From Planctomycetota bacterium (GTDB lineage: Bacteria; Planctomycetota; PLA2): a DNA stretch of 64,000 nucleotides. Position numbers and translations under genes: made by a program. Below, one piece after another: positions 8,856 to 19,263 of the stretch (positions within the stretch are counted from its first letter, which is position 1; each line of letters opens with the position of its first letter). Under the pieces are notes generated by a model. The model saw only the letters and a list, made by a program, of their open reading frames with translations. It did not search any database and was not told the DNA's origin. Location of the stretch: positions 1 to 64,000 of the forward strand of contig JAJFFF010000052.1 of the NCBI GenBank assembly GCA_021776785.1, written 5' to 3'.

Positions 8856-9248
8856 CTAGGCTTTGTCTGATTCGACGCGCTTGGCGTCGGCCCACATGTG
8901 CTCAAGCGCGTAGTATTCGCGCTGCTCGGGCATGAACAGATGGACGATCAAGTCGCCGTAGTCGAGGAGAACCCACGTCGAGCCCGACTGGCCCTCCACG
9001 CCGAGGCGGCCAAGGCCGCGACGCTTGCGCTCTTTCTCGCATGCGTCAACGATCGCGGAAGCCTGCGGCGAGCTGGTCACGGTGGCGATCATGAAATCGT
9101 CCGCGATGCTCGTGATCCCGCGGACGTCAAGCCAGACCACGTCCGTGGCTCGCTTTTCGTCGAGAACCTGGCGCACGAAATTGACGAACGAAACATCATC
9201 GCTCGCAGCCACGGCGGGCGACGGATTCTCCTGGGACGATTCGGACAC
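8856..9248 (-). CDS. rsfS: Ribosome silencing factor RsfS (Iojap family)
   Basis: 130 aa. RsfS binds ribosomal protein uL14 and blocks subunit joining under starvation. The family core is clear: VVWLDVRGITSIADDFMIATVTSSPQ, then a GxEGQSGSTWVLLDYGDLIVHLF segment and the terminal YYALEHMWADAK. Residues 1-15 are a less conserved extension. The start is a GTG at 9248 which shares one base with the TAG stop of the upstream lipoprotein gene (TAGTG), so the two are probably translationally coupled. Confidence 0.95.
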   Translation of the reverse strand: MSESSQENPSPAVAASDDVSFVNFVRQVLDEKRATDVVWLDVRGITSIADDFMIATVTSSPQASAIVDACEKERKRRGLGRLGVEGQSGSTWVLLDYGDLIVHLFMPEQREYYALEHMWADAKRVESDKA

Positions 9249-9730
9249 TACTCTTCGTCTTCGGAGTCCGCAGCCGCGGGCTTCGACGCCGCTTCGGCGT
9301 CCTTGATCTCACTCCGCAATTCATCGGCGAGCTGTTGCAGCGTGATCGGTGCAAGCTCGGCGGGCGAGTCGTAACTCAAGATTTTGCGAGCGTTAAACGT
9401 CACGGTGTCCGCGCCGATGAACTCGGGCTTATCGCTACGCTTGCCCGCGTGCCAGGTGTAGCGATACCCCTGATTGCTCGGCGTGATGTAGCCCAGCTTC
9501 AGGACACGCTCTTTGTCTTTGATCCACATGAGCGATTGCCCATTGTCGTACTTCATGGTCTCGACGAAGCCGATCCGCTCGCGCGTTCGCTTGTCCAGCA
9601 CCTGGTGAAGTTGCACGAGCCGACCAATCTTGGGCTGGCCGCTAAGCGACACTGCCGCCTGCTCGTTAGTAACAGTGGATGTACACGCAGCCGCGGCCGC
9701 GAGGAGAACGACAAGAACCGGTTTTGCCAT
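9248..9730 (-). CDS. Putative lipoprotein, unknown function
   Basis: 160 aa from the ATG at 9730. The N-terminus is a hydrophobic run ending AAAACTS, a lipobox-like site. The remainder is soluble, with a basic centre and an acidic, Glu/Asp/Ala-rich tail. A TACGAT hexamer ends 11 nt before the ATG, which would give a very short leader. It directly precedes and overlaps rsfS by one base. The open frame continues further upstream but into the divergent helicase gene. No family recognised. Confidence 0.7.
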   Translation of the reverse strand: MAKPVLVVLLAAAAACTSTVTNEQAAVSLSGQPKIGRLVQLHQVLDKRTRERIGFVETMKYDNGQSLMWIKDKERVLKLGYITPSNQGYRYTWHAGKRSDKPEFIGADTVTFNARKILSYDSPAELAPITLQQLADELRSEIKDAEAASKPAAADSEDEE

Positions 9731-9745
9731 AGACGCTCGGGATCG

Positions 9746-9751
9746 TAACCT
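9746..9751 (+). promoter_or_regulatory. -10 element of the helicase gene (leaderless)
   Basis: TAACCT, 7 nt before the GTG at 9759. The divergent lipoprotein gene uses TACGAT at 9742-9747 on the other strand, so the two -10 elements overlap. Confidence 0.45.
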
Positions 9752-9758
9752 ACCGGCG

Positions 9759-11738
9759 GTGCGAGCGGCTAGAGAATGTCTGGGAGCCGGCTCCCCGGTC
9801 GCGGCCGCCCTGCCGGGATTCCGCCCCCGAGCCCAACAACTCGCCATGGCAGACGCCGTGGAAGAAACGCTGGCTGAGGGCGGTCGACTGGTGGTTGAGG
9901 CCGGAACTGGGGTCGGAAAATCGTTTGCCTATCTGGTACCGGCGCTGCTTTACGTCTCCACCAAGCCGGCTCCGAACGAGAAACGGCCCGGCCCGGTCCT
10001 GATCGCCACGCGGACGATCGCCCTGCAGGAGCAGCTGGTTGAGCGCGATCTCCCGTTTCTGGTCGAGGCGCTGGAGCTCAAGGACCTAAGCATCGCGCTG
10101 GCCAAGGGGCGGGGCAACTACGTCTGTCGGCGCCGCCTGGAAGCCGCGCGGCGTGAGGGCGAGGCCGCGTTCCCAGAACCCAAGCACCGCGACGAACTCG
10201 AGCGCCTCGCGGCCTGGGCGGAAAACAGTGATGACGGAAGCTTGTCCGACCTCTCGTTTCGCCCGAGCGGCGAGGTGTGGGAGGCGGCCAAAGCGGAGTC
10301 GGGCAACTGCCTGCATCAGAAGTGCCCGTTTTTTGCGGCGTGCGCGTATCAGCGCTCGCGACGACAGATGACGACGGCCGATATCGTAATCGCCAACCAC
10401 GCGCTCGTCTTTTCCGATCTTGCGCTGCGCGAGGCCGGCGTGCAGTACCTGCCCAACTACGACGTCTTGATCCTAGACGAGGCGCACGAGGTGGAGGACG
10501 GGGCGGCCGAGCACTTCGGCGCACGCGTGAGCGCGCTCGGCATCAACCGTCAACTCAGCCGGTTCATGCCCAAAAAACGCGGCTCGGGATTGTTCGGGCG
10601 CGCCGAAGTGCACAGCGATCTCTACGACGGACTTGCTGAAACTCGCGACGCCGTGCGCGAGCTTTTCACAGGAGTTGATCGCTGGCGCGGTCAGACGGGC
10701 GAAAAGCGACTCCGGCGCGCGCTGGAGTTTCCCAACCCGCTACACACACCGCTAAGCATGCTCGTGGCGGAGCTGCGCGACCGGCGGGACGAAATCGAGA
10801 ACTTCGAACTCGCGATGGAGTGGAAGTCGCGCACGGATCGGCTGGACGAATCGCTCAGCGCCGTCGAACTCATTCACGCGACGATGGACCCCGACCTCGT
10901 GTACTGGACCGAAGGAAGCGGGGTACTTGATCGTTCCGTTCTGCGGGCTGCGCCCATCGATATCGCGGCGCGACTCAAGCGCTTGCTGTTTCGAGAGGTG
11001 CGCGCCGTTGTGATGACGAGCGCGACGCTTACGGTCCAGAATCGGTTCGATCACTTTCACCGCCGCCTCGGCCTCGAAAACCCGACGGAGTTGCAGCTCG
11101 GCAGCCCGTTCGACTTCGCGAAACAGTGCGAGATCGTGCTCTATCCCAAAATGCCGGACCCGCGGCTGCCCGCGTATGAGACGTCCGTGAACGCCGCGCT
11201 GCGCGGCCTCGTGACGGAGTCGGGCGGCGGCGCGTTCTTGCTCTTTACTTCGCATCGCGCGCTAGCGAGTGCGCACCGCGCGCTGCACGCCGAGTTTGCC
11301 GCCGAGGGATTTCTCGTTTTGCGTCAAGGCGGAGCGCTCCGCACGCGCGACATCCTCGACGCGTTTCGCACGCGGCGCGACTGCGTCTTGTTTGCGACGG
11401 ACACGTTTTGGCAAGGCATCGACGTACGCGGAGAAAACCTGCGCCTCGTCGCGCTTACACGGCTTCCGTTCGCAGTGCCCGATCATCCGTTGCATCAAGC
11501 GCGCGTCGAACGCATCGAAGAAGAAGGCGGTGACGCGTTTCGCGAACTCTCGTTGCCGCAAGCGATCCTCAAGCTGCGGCAGGGCTTTGGGCGGCTCATT
11601 CGCTCCAGCGAAGACACCGGGCGCGTCGCGATCTTAGATCCGCGCATCGTGACAAAACGCTACGGCCGCCAATTCTTGGATTCGCTCCCGCGGTGTCGTG
11701 TGACCCACCGCGATGTTCCACCACACGACGCCAGTTGA
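9759..11738 (+). CDS. dinG: DinG/XPD-type ATP-dependent DNA helicase with Fe-S cluster
   Basis: About 659 aa. A superfamily 2, 5'-3' helicase that unwinds damaged or R-loop-containing DNA. Walker A is at residues 48-55 (AGTGVGKS), the DEAH box sits in ILDEAHEVED, and four cysteines for a 4Fe-4S cluster are spread through YVCRRR, GNCLHQKC and ACAYQ. The C-terminal half has the ATDTFWQGIDVRGE and QGFGRLIRS motifs V and VI. The start is taken as GTG 9759 since TAACCT lies 7 nt upstream and the open frame beyond would run into the divergent gene. The symbol is by family; YoaA-like paralogues are the main alternative. Confidence 0.9.
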   Translation: MRAARECLGAGSPVAAALPGFRPRAQQLAMADAVEETLAEGGRLVVEAGTGVGKSFAYLVPALLYVSTKPAPNEKRPGPVLIATRTIALQEQLVERDLPFLVEALELKDLSIALAKGRGNYVCRRRLEAARREGEAAFPEPKHRDELERLAAWAENSDDGSLSDLSFRPSGEVWEAAKAESGNCLHQKCPFFAACAYQRSRRQMTTADIVIANHALVFSDLALREAGVQYLPNYDVLILDEAHEVEDGAAEHFGARVSALGINRQLSRFMPKKRGSGLFGRAEVHSDLYDGLAETRDAVRELFTGVDRWRGQTGEKRLRRALEFPNPLHTPLSMLVAELRDRRDEIENFELAMEWKSRTDRLDESLSAVELIHATMDPDLVYWTEGSGVLDRSVLRAAPIDIAARLKRLLFREVRAVVMTSATLTVQNRFDHFHRRLGLENPTELQLGSPFDFAKQCEIVLYPKMPDPRLPAYETSVNAALRGLVTESGGGAFLLFTSHRALASAHRALHAEFAAEGFLVLRQGGALRTRDILDAFRTRRDCVLFATDTFWQGIDVRGENLRLVALTRLPFAVPDHPLHQARVERIEEEGGDAFRELSLPQAILKLRQGFGRLIRSSEDTGRVAILDPRIVTKRYGRQFLDSLPRCRVTHRDVPPHDAS

Positions 11739-11786
11739 ATCGCGACCCCGCTGCCGTCGCACCAAGCGCGAGGCGATGCGCCGGAG

Positions 11787-12260
11787 CTAGTGTGTAGCGA
11801 CGTTTAAGAGAACGCGCTCGACGCTGCAGGAGTCCGGGCGGATGACATCTTCGAAACCGGTTTGCATCGGTTCGAAGTCAAGCGTCACCGAAGGCCAGTT
11901 CATGACCTCGCCGATGACCTCGTAGATCTGCTGCTCAACGATCACGCCTGCCGCTTCGCGCGACACCAGACCGAGCTCGGCCAGGATCGTCGCCAACGGC
12001 TGTTTGTTCTTCTTGCGCTTTTGCACCGCAAGAACCTGTTCCAAAGTCTCTCGACCCAAGACGCCTTTTTGGACCATCGCGTCGCCCAACCGCGTGCCGG
12101 TCGTTGAGCTGGCAAACAGGATGTAGCCGGCGCTGAGCAAGATGACGGCTTGCTGCCCATCGTGCGTGACCGTGAACGTGCCGCTGCTCTTGGCTTTCGC
12201 CATCATCTGCAGCGCGGCGGGAAGTGTTTCCCGCGGGTTGGACGTGTCGCCTTGCATCAT
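11787..12260 (-). CDS. DUF4388 (PATAN-like) domain protein
   Basis: 157 aa. The N-terminal half matches the DUF4388 pattern: GTFTVTHDGQQAVILLSAGYILFASS, followed by the LGDAMVQKGVL and Q.LATILAELGLVS helices and a hydrophobic VIGEVMNWPSVTLDFE segment. Such domains occur in regulatory and gliding/taxis proteins, usually as protein-interaction modules. It is related to the next gene on this strand and to the N-terminus of the protein at 24236. Start is ATG 12260 or 12257. Partner unknown. Confidence 0.75.
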   Translation of the reverse strand: MMQGDTSNPRETLPAALQMMAKAKSSGTFTVTHDGQQAVILLSAGYILFASSTTGTRLGDAMVQKGVLGRETLEQVLAVQKRKKNKQPLATILAELGLVSREAAGVIVEQQIYEVIGEVMNWPSVTLDFEPMQTGFEDVIRPDSCSVERVLLNVATH

Positions 12261-12357
12261 AGGAGCACTACTAATTTCGGCCTTTGAGACATGTGGGTTG
12301 AGCTAATCATGGATTCGTCCCAATCCCCCATTCTGCGGCGGTTTTTGGGACCGCGGG

Positions 12358-12825
12358 TTACGCCTGAACAACTTGCAAAAGCAGTGTCGCCATGTCGCCG
12401 CGGTAAGGCGGCACGATTTCGTTAACTTCCCCCTGCGCCTCGTCGAAGTGAATCGTAGGCGCGGACCAAGCGAGGGCGTGGGCGAGCACTTTGACGATGT
12501 GCGCTTCGATCTCGTTCGAAACGACCGCGGCCGGAACGAGGTTCATCGAAACCAGCAGCTGCCCCAAGAGCTGGCGGCGCGAGCTGCGCTGAACGTGAAG
12601 AACGGACTGCAATTCCGTCTCGTCGACGTAGCCTTTTTGCACAAACGTCTCGCCGATCCGGCCGACGGCGTCGCAAGCGGCGAAGAGAATCTGGCCGCAC
12701 TCCAACACGATAAGCGCCGACTCGTCGTCTTGCGTGATCGTAATGAGGCCGGAGCGCCCCGCAGGTCCAAACACCTGCAGTGCCGATGCGAGATCGATAC
12801 CGCCCAACGAACCCGAGTACCCCAT
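12358..12825 (-). CDS. DUF4388 (PATAN-like) domain protein
   Basis: 155 aa from ATG 12825. It starts GYSGSLGGIDLASALQVF, continues SGLITITQDDESALIVLECGQILFAA, then GETFVQKGYVDE and LLGQLLVSMNLV, in the same order as the 11787-12260 protein. Together with that gene and the AbrB-like gene just upstream it makes a probable minus-strand regulatory operon (39-nt and 97-nt gaps). A TTG at 12849 is a possible alternative start. Confidence 0.75.
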   Translation of the reverse strand: MGYSGSLGGIDLASALQVFGPAGRSGLITITQDDESALIVLECGQILFAACDAVGRIGETFVQKGYVDETELQSVLHVQRSSRRQLLGQLLVSMNLVPAAVVSNEIEAHIVKVLAHALAWSAPTIHFDEAQGEVNEIVPPYRGDMATLLLQVVQA

Positions 12826-12864
12826 AGTTGCCCGCCTACTTATCGGCAACGCGGGTCCTGGCGC

Positions 12865-13200
12865 TCAACGCCAGCGGTCGGGATGATCTTCCGGCTTGCT
12901 GTCTTTCTTACCGGGTTCTTTGCCCGCGTCCTTGCTGCGGCGGTTGAAGATGTCCTCGGCGTCTTTCTCGCGTTGGCGCTGCTCCGACAAAACGTCGTCG
13001 AAGTTCTTTTGCGTTCTAGGCCCGAGCGCTTCGGCCCAAACGTCATCGACATGGCGCTCGATCCGCAACGACTTACGCCGCGTATCGACAAACAATTTCA
13101 CGTCGCCGCCGGCGCTGACATCGATCGCGTCGAGCGCATCCTTGGGCAAGACAACGGAACCGTCGGGACCAACTTTGAGCGGGATGCCTTTGTTCGCCAT
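12865..13200 (-). CDS. AbrB/SpoVT-like domain protein
   Basis: 111 aa. The N-terminal 50 residues resemble a swapped-hairpin AbrB fold: PLKVGPDGSVVLPKDALDAIDVSAGGDVKLFVD. The C-terminal half is highly charged (KDAEDIFNRRSKD) and probably helical or disordered. A DNA-binding or antitoxin-like role is possible; no toxin gene is adjacent. The ATG at 13200 has a TAAGAT hexamer 7 nt upstream. The start lies only 57 nt from the divergent lipoprotein gene, so the two may share a control region. Confidence 0.65.
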   Translation of the reverse strand: MANKGIPLKVGPDGSVVLPKDALDAIDVSAGGDVKLFVDTRRKSLRIERHVDDVWAEALGPRTQKNFDDVLSEQRQREKDAEDIFNRRSKDAGKEPGKKDSKPEDHPDRWR

Positions 13201-13207
13201 GCGCTTG

Positions 13208-13250
13208 ATCTTAGCGGGATCGCTACCGTCGCGAAAAGCTCCGATAGGAT
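13208..13250. promoter_or_regulatory. Divergent leaderless promoters (AbrB-like and lipoprotein A)
   Basis: Minus strand: TAAGAT at 13208-13213, 7 nt before the ATG at 13200. Plus strand: TAGGAT at 13245-13250, 7 nt before the ATG at 13258. Confidence 0.5.
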
Positions 13251-13257
13251 AGGCCGC

Positions 13258-14145
13258 ATGTGGAAGTGGATTGCGGTGCTTTTGGCGGCGCTTACGGGCT
13301 GCGCGGAAACAAACGACGACCAAGAACTCTCGGTTGAAACGCGGCCCCGCGTCTCGCCGAACAAAATCCGAGTCACAAACCTCAAATACACGTCTGCGCG
13401 TCTGGACGAGATGGTGCGTTGGCTCTCGTGGGAAGGCTGGAATTTCTGGGGCTATGAACTCGAAACGCGCGACAAAACCGACGTCCGTTTCACCTGGCGC
13501 GAAGCGCGCACGCAACAACCGATCGCGCAGGCTTCGGTAGTGCTATGGGCCGACGATCCCGTACGGATCTACGTCGGTTCGAGGGTACGCATCAAGAGCA
13601 CGATTAGTCACGTCCGAGTCCACTGCAAGCAATGTGACACGCACTACGCAATCATCGGCTGGCCGCAAGATGTCTACAAGTGCGACGACTGTGACCGAGC
13701 CATTCCGGTGCGAAGGAAGTCAACGGATGTGCACGAGCGGGAATACCGAATTCTCGTTTTCGGAGCCAACGAACTAACTGAGTTCGAAGGCCTGAAGGGG
13801 GAGTCACACTCAGCGATGCTTTTTGAGGTGTTCAGCGGGGCGATCCCACTCGAGCACGTAATCAAGCGCGCGACCACGGTCGATGTCGTTGACCTCATGC
13901 GGGCGCGACGCGCTGAGTTCGAACTCGATAGGGGCCAGCACGTCCTTGCCCAACTGTTTCCGATCGGTCAAGGCGGCAGGCTAGGTTCCTTCGGTCAGAA
14001 CGGAGACGTGACGTTCGACTACCAGGGCCCCGGCGGGAGAGTGATCGGGACCCACGAAGGCTACGCCGTGTTCGTTGACGGCGAGCAAACCTCACTTAAG
14101 GACTACCCACATCCGGTCTGGGAGTTTGAGCTCGACTGCCGCTAG
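13258..14145 (+). CDS. Zinc-ribbon lipoprotein, tandem paralogue A
   Basis: 295 aa. Lipoprotein signal ending LTGC (Cys16). Shared family features, seen also in the next two genes: an EGWNFWGYELE segment, FTWREAR, a CxxC-x(about 16)-CxxC pair (CKQC and CDDC) typical of a zinc ribbon or rubredoxin-like knuckle, an REYRILVFG strand, a L(F)P(I/L) segment followed by a Gly-rich loop, and the terminal DYPHPVWEFEL. Outer-membrane or periplasmic location is expected. I know no family for this set; function unknown. Confidence 0.75.
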   Translation: MWKWIAVLLAALTGCAETNDDQELSVETRPRVSPNKIRVTNLKYTSARLDEMVRWLSWEGWNFWGYELETRDKTDVRFTWREARTQQPIAQASVVLWADDPVRIYVGSRVRIKSTISHVRVHCKQCDTHYAIIGWPQDVYKCDDCDRAIPVRRKSTDVHEREYRILVFGANELTEFEGLKGESHSAMLFEVFSGAIPLEHVIKRATTVDVVDLMRARRAEFELDRGQHVLAQLFPIGQGGRLGSFGQNGDVTFDYQGPGGRVIGTHEGYAVFVDGEQTSLKDYPHPVWEFELDCR

Positions 14146-14176
14146 CCGTCGCGCAACGCGAAAGAATCCAACACGG

Positions 14177-14182
14177 TAAGAT
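14177..14182 (+). promoter_or_regulatory. -10 element of lipoprotein B (leaderless)
   Basis: TAAGAT, 7 nt before the ATG at 14190. The upstream ATG at 14181 lies inside this hexamer, which argues against it as the start. Confidence 0.5.
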
Positions 14183-14189
14183 GCATGCC

Positions 14190-15140
14190 ATGTGGAAGGT
14201 CGTCGTCTTACTACCCCTGATGTTCGCGGGTTGCTCTGATAGTTCTGCGAATCCGCTGGCCCCGTCGCAATCCACGCCGCGCGTTGCTCCCAACCGGTTG
14301 CGCATGACGAACTTGCGTCACCAGAGGAACGCAGAAGACTGGGCCCTGGATTGGCTCAAACAGGAAGGTTGGAGCTTTTGGGGCTACGAGCTCGAGGCCG
14401 GCAGCGACGACCATCTCGATTTCACGTGGCGCGAAGTGCGAGCGGACAAGCGATTCGCCCATCTCTCCCTACACCTTGAAGCGCGCGAGCCCGTGCGTGT
14501 GTATGTCGCCGTCAAGTTGCTGAAGAGCCACCACGATCGGTTCGACCTTCATTGCAGCGGCTGCGACACGTCGCACACTCTCCTCGGCAGTGCCAACTAC
14601 GACTCCATGGCTTGCCCCAAGTGCGAGCTGAAGTTACCCATCTCTACGGAATGGACTAAGGCGCGTTTCCGAGAGTTTCGAGTACTGGTCCGCGGGCGGG
14701 TCAAGGACCTTGCGTATGACGGTTTGTGGGGCGACGTGAAGTACCCGCCGAACAGCATGCGCTCGCTCCCCAGCCCCCAAGGCGGGGGCCACGAACTTCG
14801 CGTGTTCAACGGTGCGATTCCTAGGGAGTACGCGTACGCGTGGTGGAGCCACCCGATCGATGTGAACCACATCATGCGCGGCGAACGACCCACGCATGAG
14901 TACGGCAAGGGCCAACACACACTCGCGAGTTTGTTTCCGCTCGGCAACAACATGGGCGCGGGCAAGATCTCAGGGTACAGCGGGTTCCATGAGGACGGCT
15001 CGGTTGCATTCGATTCGCGAAAAGGCGGCACGGGCGTCGGCGGAACGGAAAGAGGCTTCGACGTTTTTGTGAACAACGAAGCGACGCCCGTCACCGACTA
15101 CCCGCATCCGGTTTGGGAGTTCGCGCTCCACTATCGCTAG
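14190..15140 (+). CDS. Zinc-ribbon lipoprotein, tandem paralogue B
   Basis: 316 aa from the ATG at 14190. Lipobox FAGC, then the family segments EGWSFWGYELE, FTWREVR, cysteine pairs CSGC and CPKC, REFRVLVRG, ASLFPLG and terminal DYPHPVWEFAL. The GERPTHEYGKGQH stretch matches RRAEFELDRGQH in A and TAAHEKGER in C. Start chosen by alignment with A (both begin MWK) and by the -10 position. It has its own promoter-like element, so the three paralogues may be separately transcribed. Confidence 0.75.
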   Translation: MWKVVVLLPLMFAGCSDSSANPLAPSQSTPRVAPNRLRMTNLRHQRNAEDWALDWLKQEGWSFWGYELEAGSDDHLDFTWREVRADKRFAHLSLHLEAREPVRVYVAVKLLKSHHDRFDLHCSGCDTSHTLLGSANYDSMACPKCELKLPISTEWTKARFREFRVLVRGRVKDLAYDGLWGDVKYPPNSMRSLPSPQGGGHELRVFNGAIPREYAYAWWSHPIDVNHIMRGERPTHEYGKGQHTLASLFPLGNNMGAGKISGYSGFHEDGSVAFDSRKGGTGVGGTERGFDVFVNNEATPVTDYPHPVWEFALHYR

Positions 15141-15180
15141 GCGAAAACTGCTAAGATCGCCTCCGCTGGGAGGAATGAGC

Positions 15181-16101
15181 ATGTGGAACACAGCGAGGAG
15201 TTGGTTCGCGGTTTTGTTGATCGCGAGCGCGGGCTGTGACGACGAGCGAAAGCCCACCACCCACGGGCCGTCCGACGTCGAAAAAGTTGCTCCGATCGAG
15301 GCCGACCGCATTCAAGTCACCGACCTTCGCCATTCACTCAAGGGCGACGACTGGAGTTTTTCGTGGCTCGAAGAAGAGGGCTGGGACTTTTGGGGGTATG
15401 AACTCCGCGCGGGTACGGCCGGCGACGTTGAGTTCACCTGGAATGAGGCGCGCGCCGATCGCCCGATCGCGCGCATTACGGTGCGCGTGAGTCCGCAAAA
15501 GCCCGTCCGGCTCATTTTCGGCATCTTGGGACGTCCTGTCATCTTCGGACCCGTGCGTGTCACGTGTCAGCACTGCCGCCAAGGCGTCATCTTGTCGGGC
15601 TCGGTTCAAGAGAAGCACACTTGTGACGCCTGCAAAGAAACAACGCCGGTAATGCCCGAGTGGTCCGAGGCGCACACGCGCGAGTTTCGCATCCTGGTGC
15701 TCGGCGGGGTTTCTGTGCGCGGCAACGATCTGAAATCGAGCGGCCGAACCATCCAGTTCGACAAGCCGAGTCAGGTCGTGTTCTCCGGCCGCATTCAAAG
15801 AGACGAGATCGTCGTTCCGCGTTACGCGGTGGATGTGATCCACCAGATGCGGAAAAACACGGCGGCGCACGAAAAAGGCGAACGCGTCATCGCACGGCTC
15901 TTCCCACTCGACCAAGACGGCGAAGGCGGAAGCGGTTCAAGCTTTAGCAAGAACAACGAACACATCACGTTCGAAAGCACGAGCGGACGCACGCGGGTCA
16001 GGGGAACGCATGCGGGCTACGCGCTCTTCGTCAACGACCAAGAGGTCGAGCTCGCGGACTATCCGTTTCCCGTGTGGGAGTTCAGGCTCTCGTATCGCTG
16101 A
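15181..16101 (+). CDS. Zinc-ribbon lipoprotein, tandem paralogue C
   Basis: 306 aa from the ATG at 15181. Lipobox SAGC, then EGWDFWGYELR, FTWNEAR, cysteine pairs CQHC and CDAC, REFRILVLG, ARLFPLD and terminal DYPFPVWEFRL. Unlike A and B this gene has a Shine-Dalgarno (GGAGG, 7 nt before 15181) and its TAAGAT element (15152-15157) lies further upstream, so the mRNA should have a leader. The ATG at 15175 is too close to the Shine-Dalgarno to be used. C is the most diverged copy in its middle part. Confidence 0.75.
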   Translation: MWNTARSWFAVLLIASAGCDDERKPTTHGPSDVEKVAPIEADRIQVTDLRHSLKGDDWSFSWLEEEGWDFWGYELRAGTAGDVEFTWNEARADRPIARITVRVSPQKPVRLIFGILGRPVIFGPVRVTCQHCRQGVILSGSVQEKHTCDACKETTPVMPEWSEAHTREFRILVLGGVSVRGNDLKSSGRTIQFDKPSQVVFSGRIQRDEIVVPRYAVDVIHQMRKNTAAHEKGERVIARLFPLDQDGEGGSGSSFSKNNEHITFESTSGRTRVRGTHAGYALFVNDQEVELADYPFPVWEFRLSYR

Positions 16102-16114
16102 ATGACGCGGCCGT

Positions 16115-16144
16115 CCGGAATGTCGATTTCCATAAACATTCCGG
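16115..16144. terminator. Hairpin after lipoprotein C
   Basis: Perfect 9-bp inverted repeat (CCGGAATGT with ACATTCCGG) around a 12-nt loop, 13 nt after the stop codon. No U-tract follows, so it is either a weak terminator, an mRNA-stabilising hairpin or a protein site. Confidence 0.4.
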
Positions 16145-16269
16145 GCGCAGACCAACGCTCTCGTGAACGACTCTCGACGGAGTTCCTCATGGCTGAGCAC
16201 GTCCGGTTTCGCTACGGTTTTGGCAGAGCCGGTCGTGTGGGCGGCCGGGAGTAGCGAAAGGAATAGCGT

Positions 16270-17211
16270 ATGAGACTGAAGCTTCTTCTATTACTAGCGA
16301 TTTGCATGCTGGCGCCGCCCGTTCTCGCGTGGCACGCGCAGGGCATCGTCTACTGCGATGAAAACGGAAACGGTTACTTCGATTCCGAAGACACTCCGCT
16401 AGAGGGCGTAAAGGTCATCGTCGTCGCCGACGACGGCGAAGTGTTCCGTGGTACGACCGAAGACGACGGCACCTACTACATCAGCGTGCGCGACACGCGC
16501 GACTGCTACACGGTGTGGATTGATCCGTCCACGCTTCCGGTGAACGCGATCATCTTGGAGCCGGTCGGTTCGTTCACGCGTTTTTGCCTTAAGGGCAAGA
16601 CCTCGTGGGTCAACACCGACTTCATTATCGACTGCGACGGCGAGACCGAATTGGGCTGCTGGCTCACCGGGGGCGGCGTGAAGTTCATCAAGGATCCCAG
16701 GATGCGCAACATGGGCGAAAGCGGACCCGCGCACACGTGGGGCGGCAACGTGTACCCCTCGTGCGACCCGGATCCGAGCGACGGTGGAAACTGGAACCAT
16801 GTCGCGCACCACGATGACTTGCACTTCAAAGCGACGTTCATCGAAGTCGTGCGCTGCGGGAACGTGGCGGGAATCGATCCCGGCTCCGAGTCTCCGGTGA
16901 CCCCGTTCAACTTTATCGAGTTTGAAGGGACCGGTACGCTCAAAGGCATCGGCGGCAACAAGGTCGATCACGGCACCGTGTACTTCTTTGCGCGCGCCCA
17001 AGATCACAACGAGCCCGGCAGCAAGGGCGCAAAAGACGGCGCGGATGTCGATCGCTACTTCCTGCACGTGTTCTCGGATCCGGACGATCCCGTCGGTTCG
17101 ACGCTTCTCTTATGCGACGAAGACGGTGATGCCAGTACGGTGGACCCGAAGATGATCACCGGCGGAAACATGCAGCTCCACATCAGCAGCTGCGACAACC
17201 CGCCCGAGTAG
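16270..17211 (+). CDS. Secreted protein with SdrD-B-like domain
   Basis: 313 aa. Signal peptide 1-20 (ending VLA). Residues 21-75 look like an SdrD B/carboxypeptidase-regulatory-like beta-sandwich with a calcium-type loop (DENGNGYFDSEDTPLEGVKV) and DDGTYYISV. The rest begins GCWLTGGGVKF and holds His/Asn-rich segments (NWNHVAHHDDLHF) and FARAQDHNEP, the pattern of a small secreted adhesin-type domain. AAAGGAA precedes the ATG. Cell-surface or extracellular role inferred; ligand unknown. Confidence 0.75.
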   Translation: MRLKLLLLLAICMLAPPVLAWHAQGIVYCDENGNGYFDSEDTPLEGVKVIVVADDGEVFRGTTEDDGTYYISVRDTRDCYTVWIDPSTLPVNAIILEPVGSFTRFCLKGKTSWVNTDFIIDCDGETELGCWLTGGGVKFIKDPRMRNMGESGPAHTWGGNVYPSCDPDPSDGGNWNHVAHHDDLHFKATFIEVVRCGNVAGIDPGSESPVTPFNFIEFEGTGTLKGIGGNKVDHGTVYFFARAQDHNEPGSKGAKDGADVDRYFLHVFSDPDDPVGSTLLLCDEDGDASTVDPKMITGGNMQLHISSCDNPPE

Positions 17212-17235
17212 CCCAAGCGGCTCTAACAAAAACAA

Positions 17236-17266
17236 AGGCGCGCCACCCTCCTCGGGCGGCGCGCCT
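17236..17266. terminator. Bidirectional terminator between the SdrD-B-like gene and acs
   Basis: 9-bp GC-rich stem (AGGCGCGCC with GGCGCGCCT) plus an inner CCC/GGG. The minus-strand side is followed by a T-rich run (TTTGTTTTTGTT), so it is strongest for acs; the plus side has only TATTTC. Confidence 0.75.
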
Positions 17267-17275
17267 TATTTCGTG

Positions 17276-19204
<1,929 letters not shown>

Positions 19205-19212
19205 GGTGTTGC

Positions 19213-19218
19213 ATTATC
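19213..19218 (-). promoter_or_regulatory. -10 element of acs (leaderless)
   Basis: GATAAT on the minus strand, 8 nt before the acs ATG; no Shine-Dalgarno. Confidence 0.5.
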
Positions 19219-19263
19219 TAGAAAACTCACCTGCGCGTCACCGGTCAACGCGCGAGGGCTGTT

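Noticed and set aside
8549..8935. 128-codon plus-strand frame after paralogue 2
   Set aside because: No Shine-Dalgarno, low-complexity Arg/Ser/Ala composition, and it runs into rsfS on the other strand.
9630..9758. 5' extension of the helicase frame
   Set aside because: Runs into the divergent lipoprotein gene; the GTG at 9759 has a -10 element 7 nt upstream.
12373..13257. 5' extension of the lipoprotein A frame to 590 codons
   Set aside because: The extension is antisense to the AbrB-like and DUF4388 genes, while a lipobox signal and -10 element sit at 13258.
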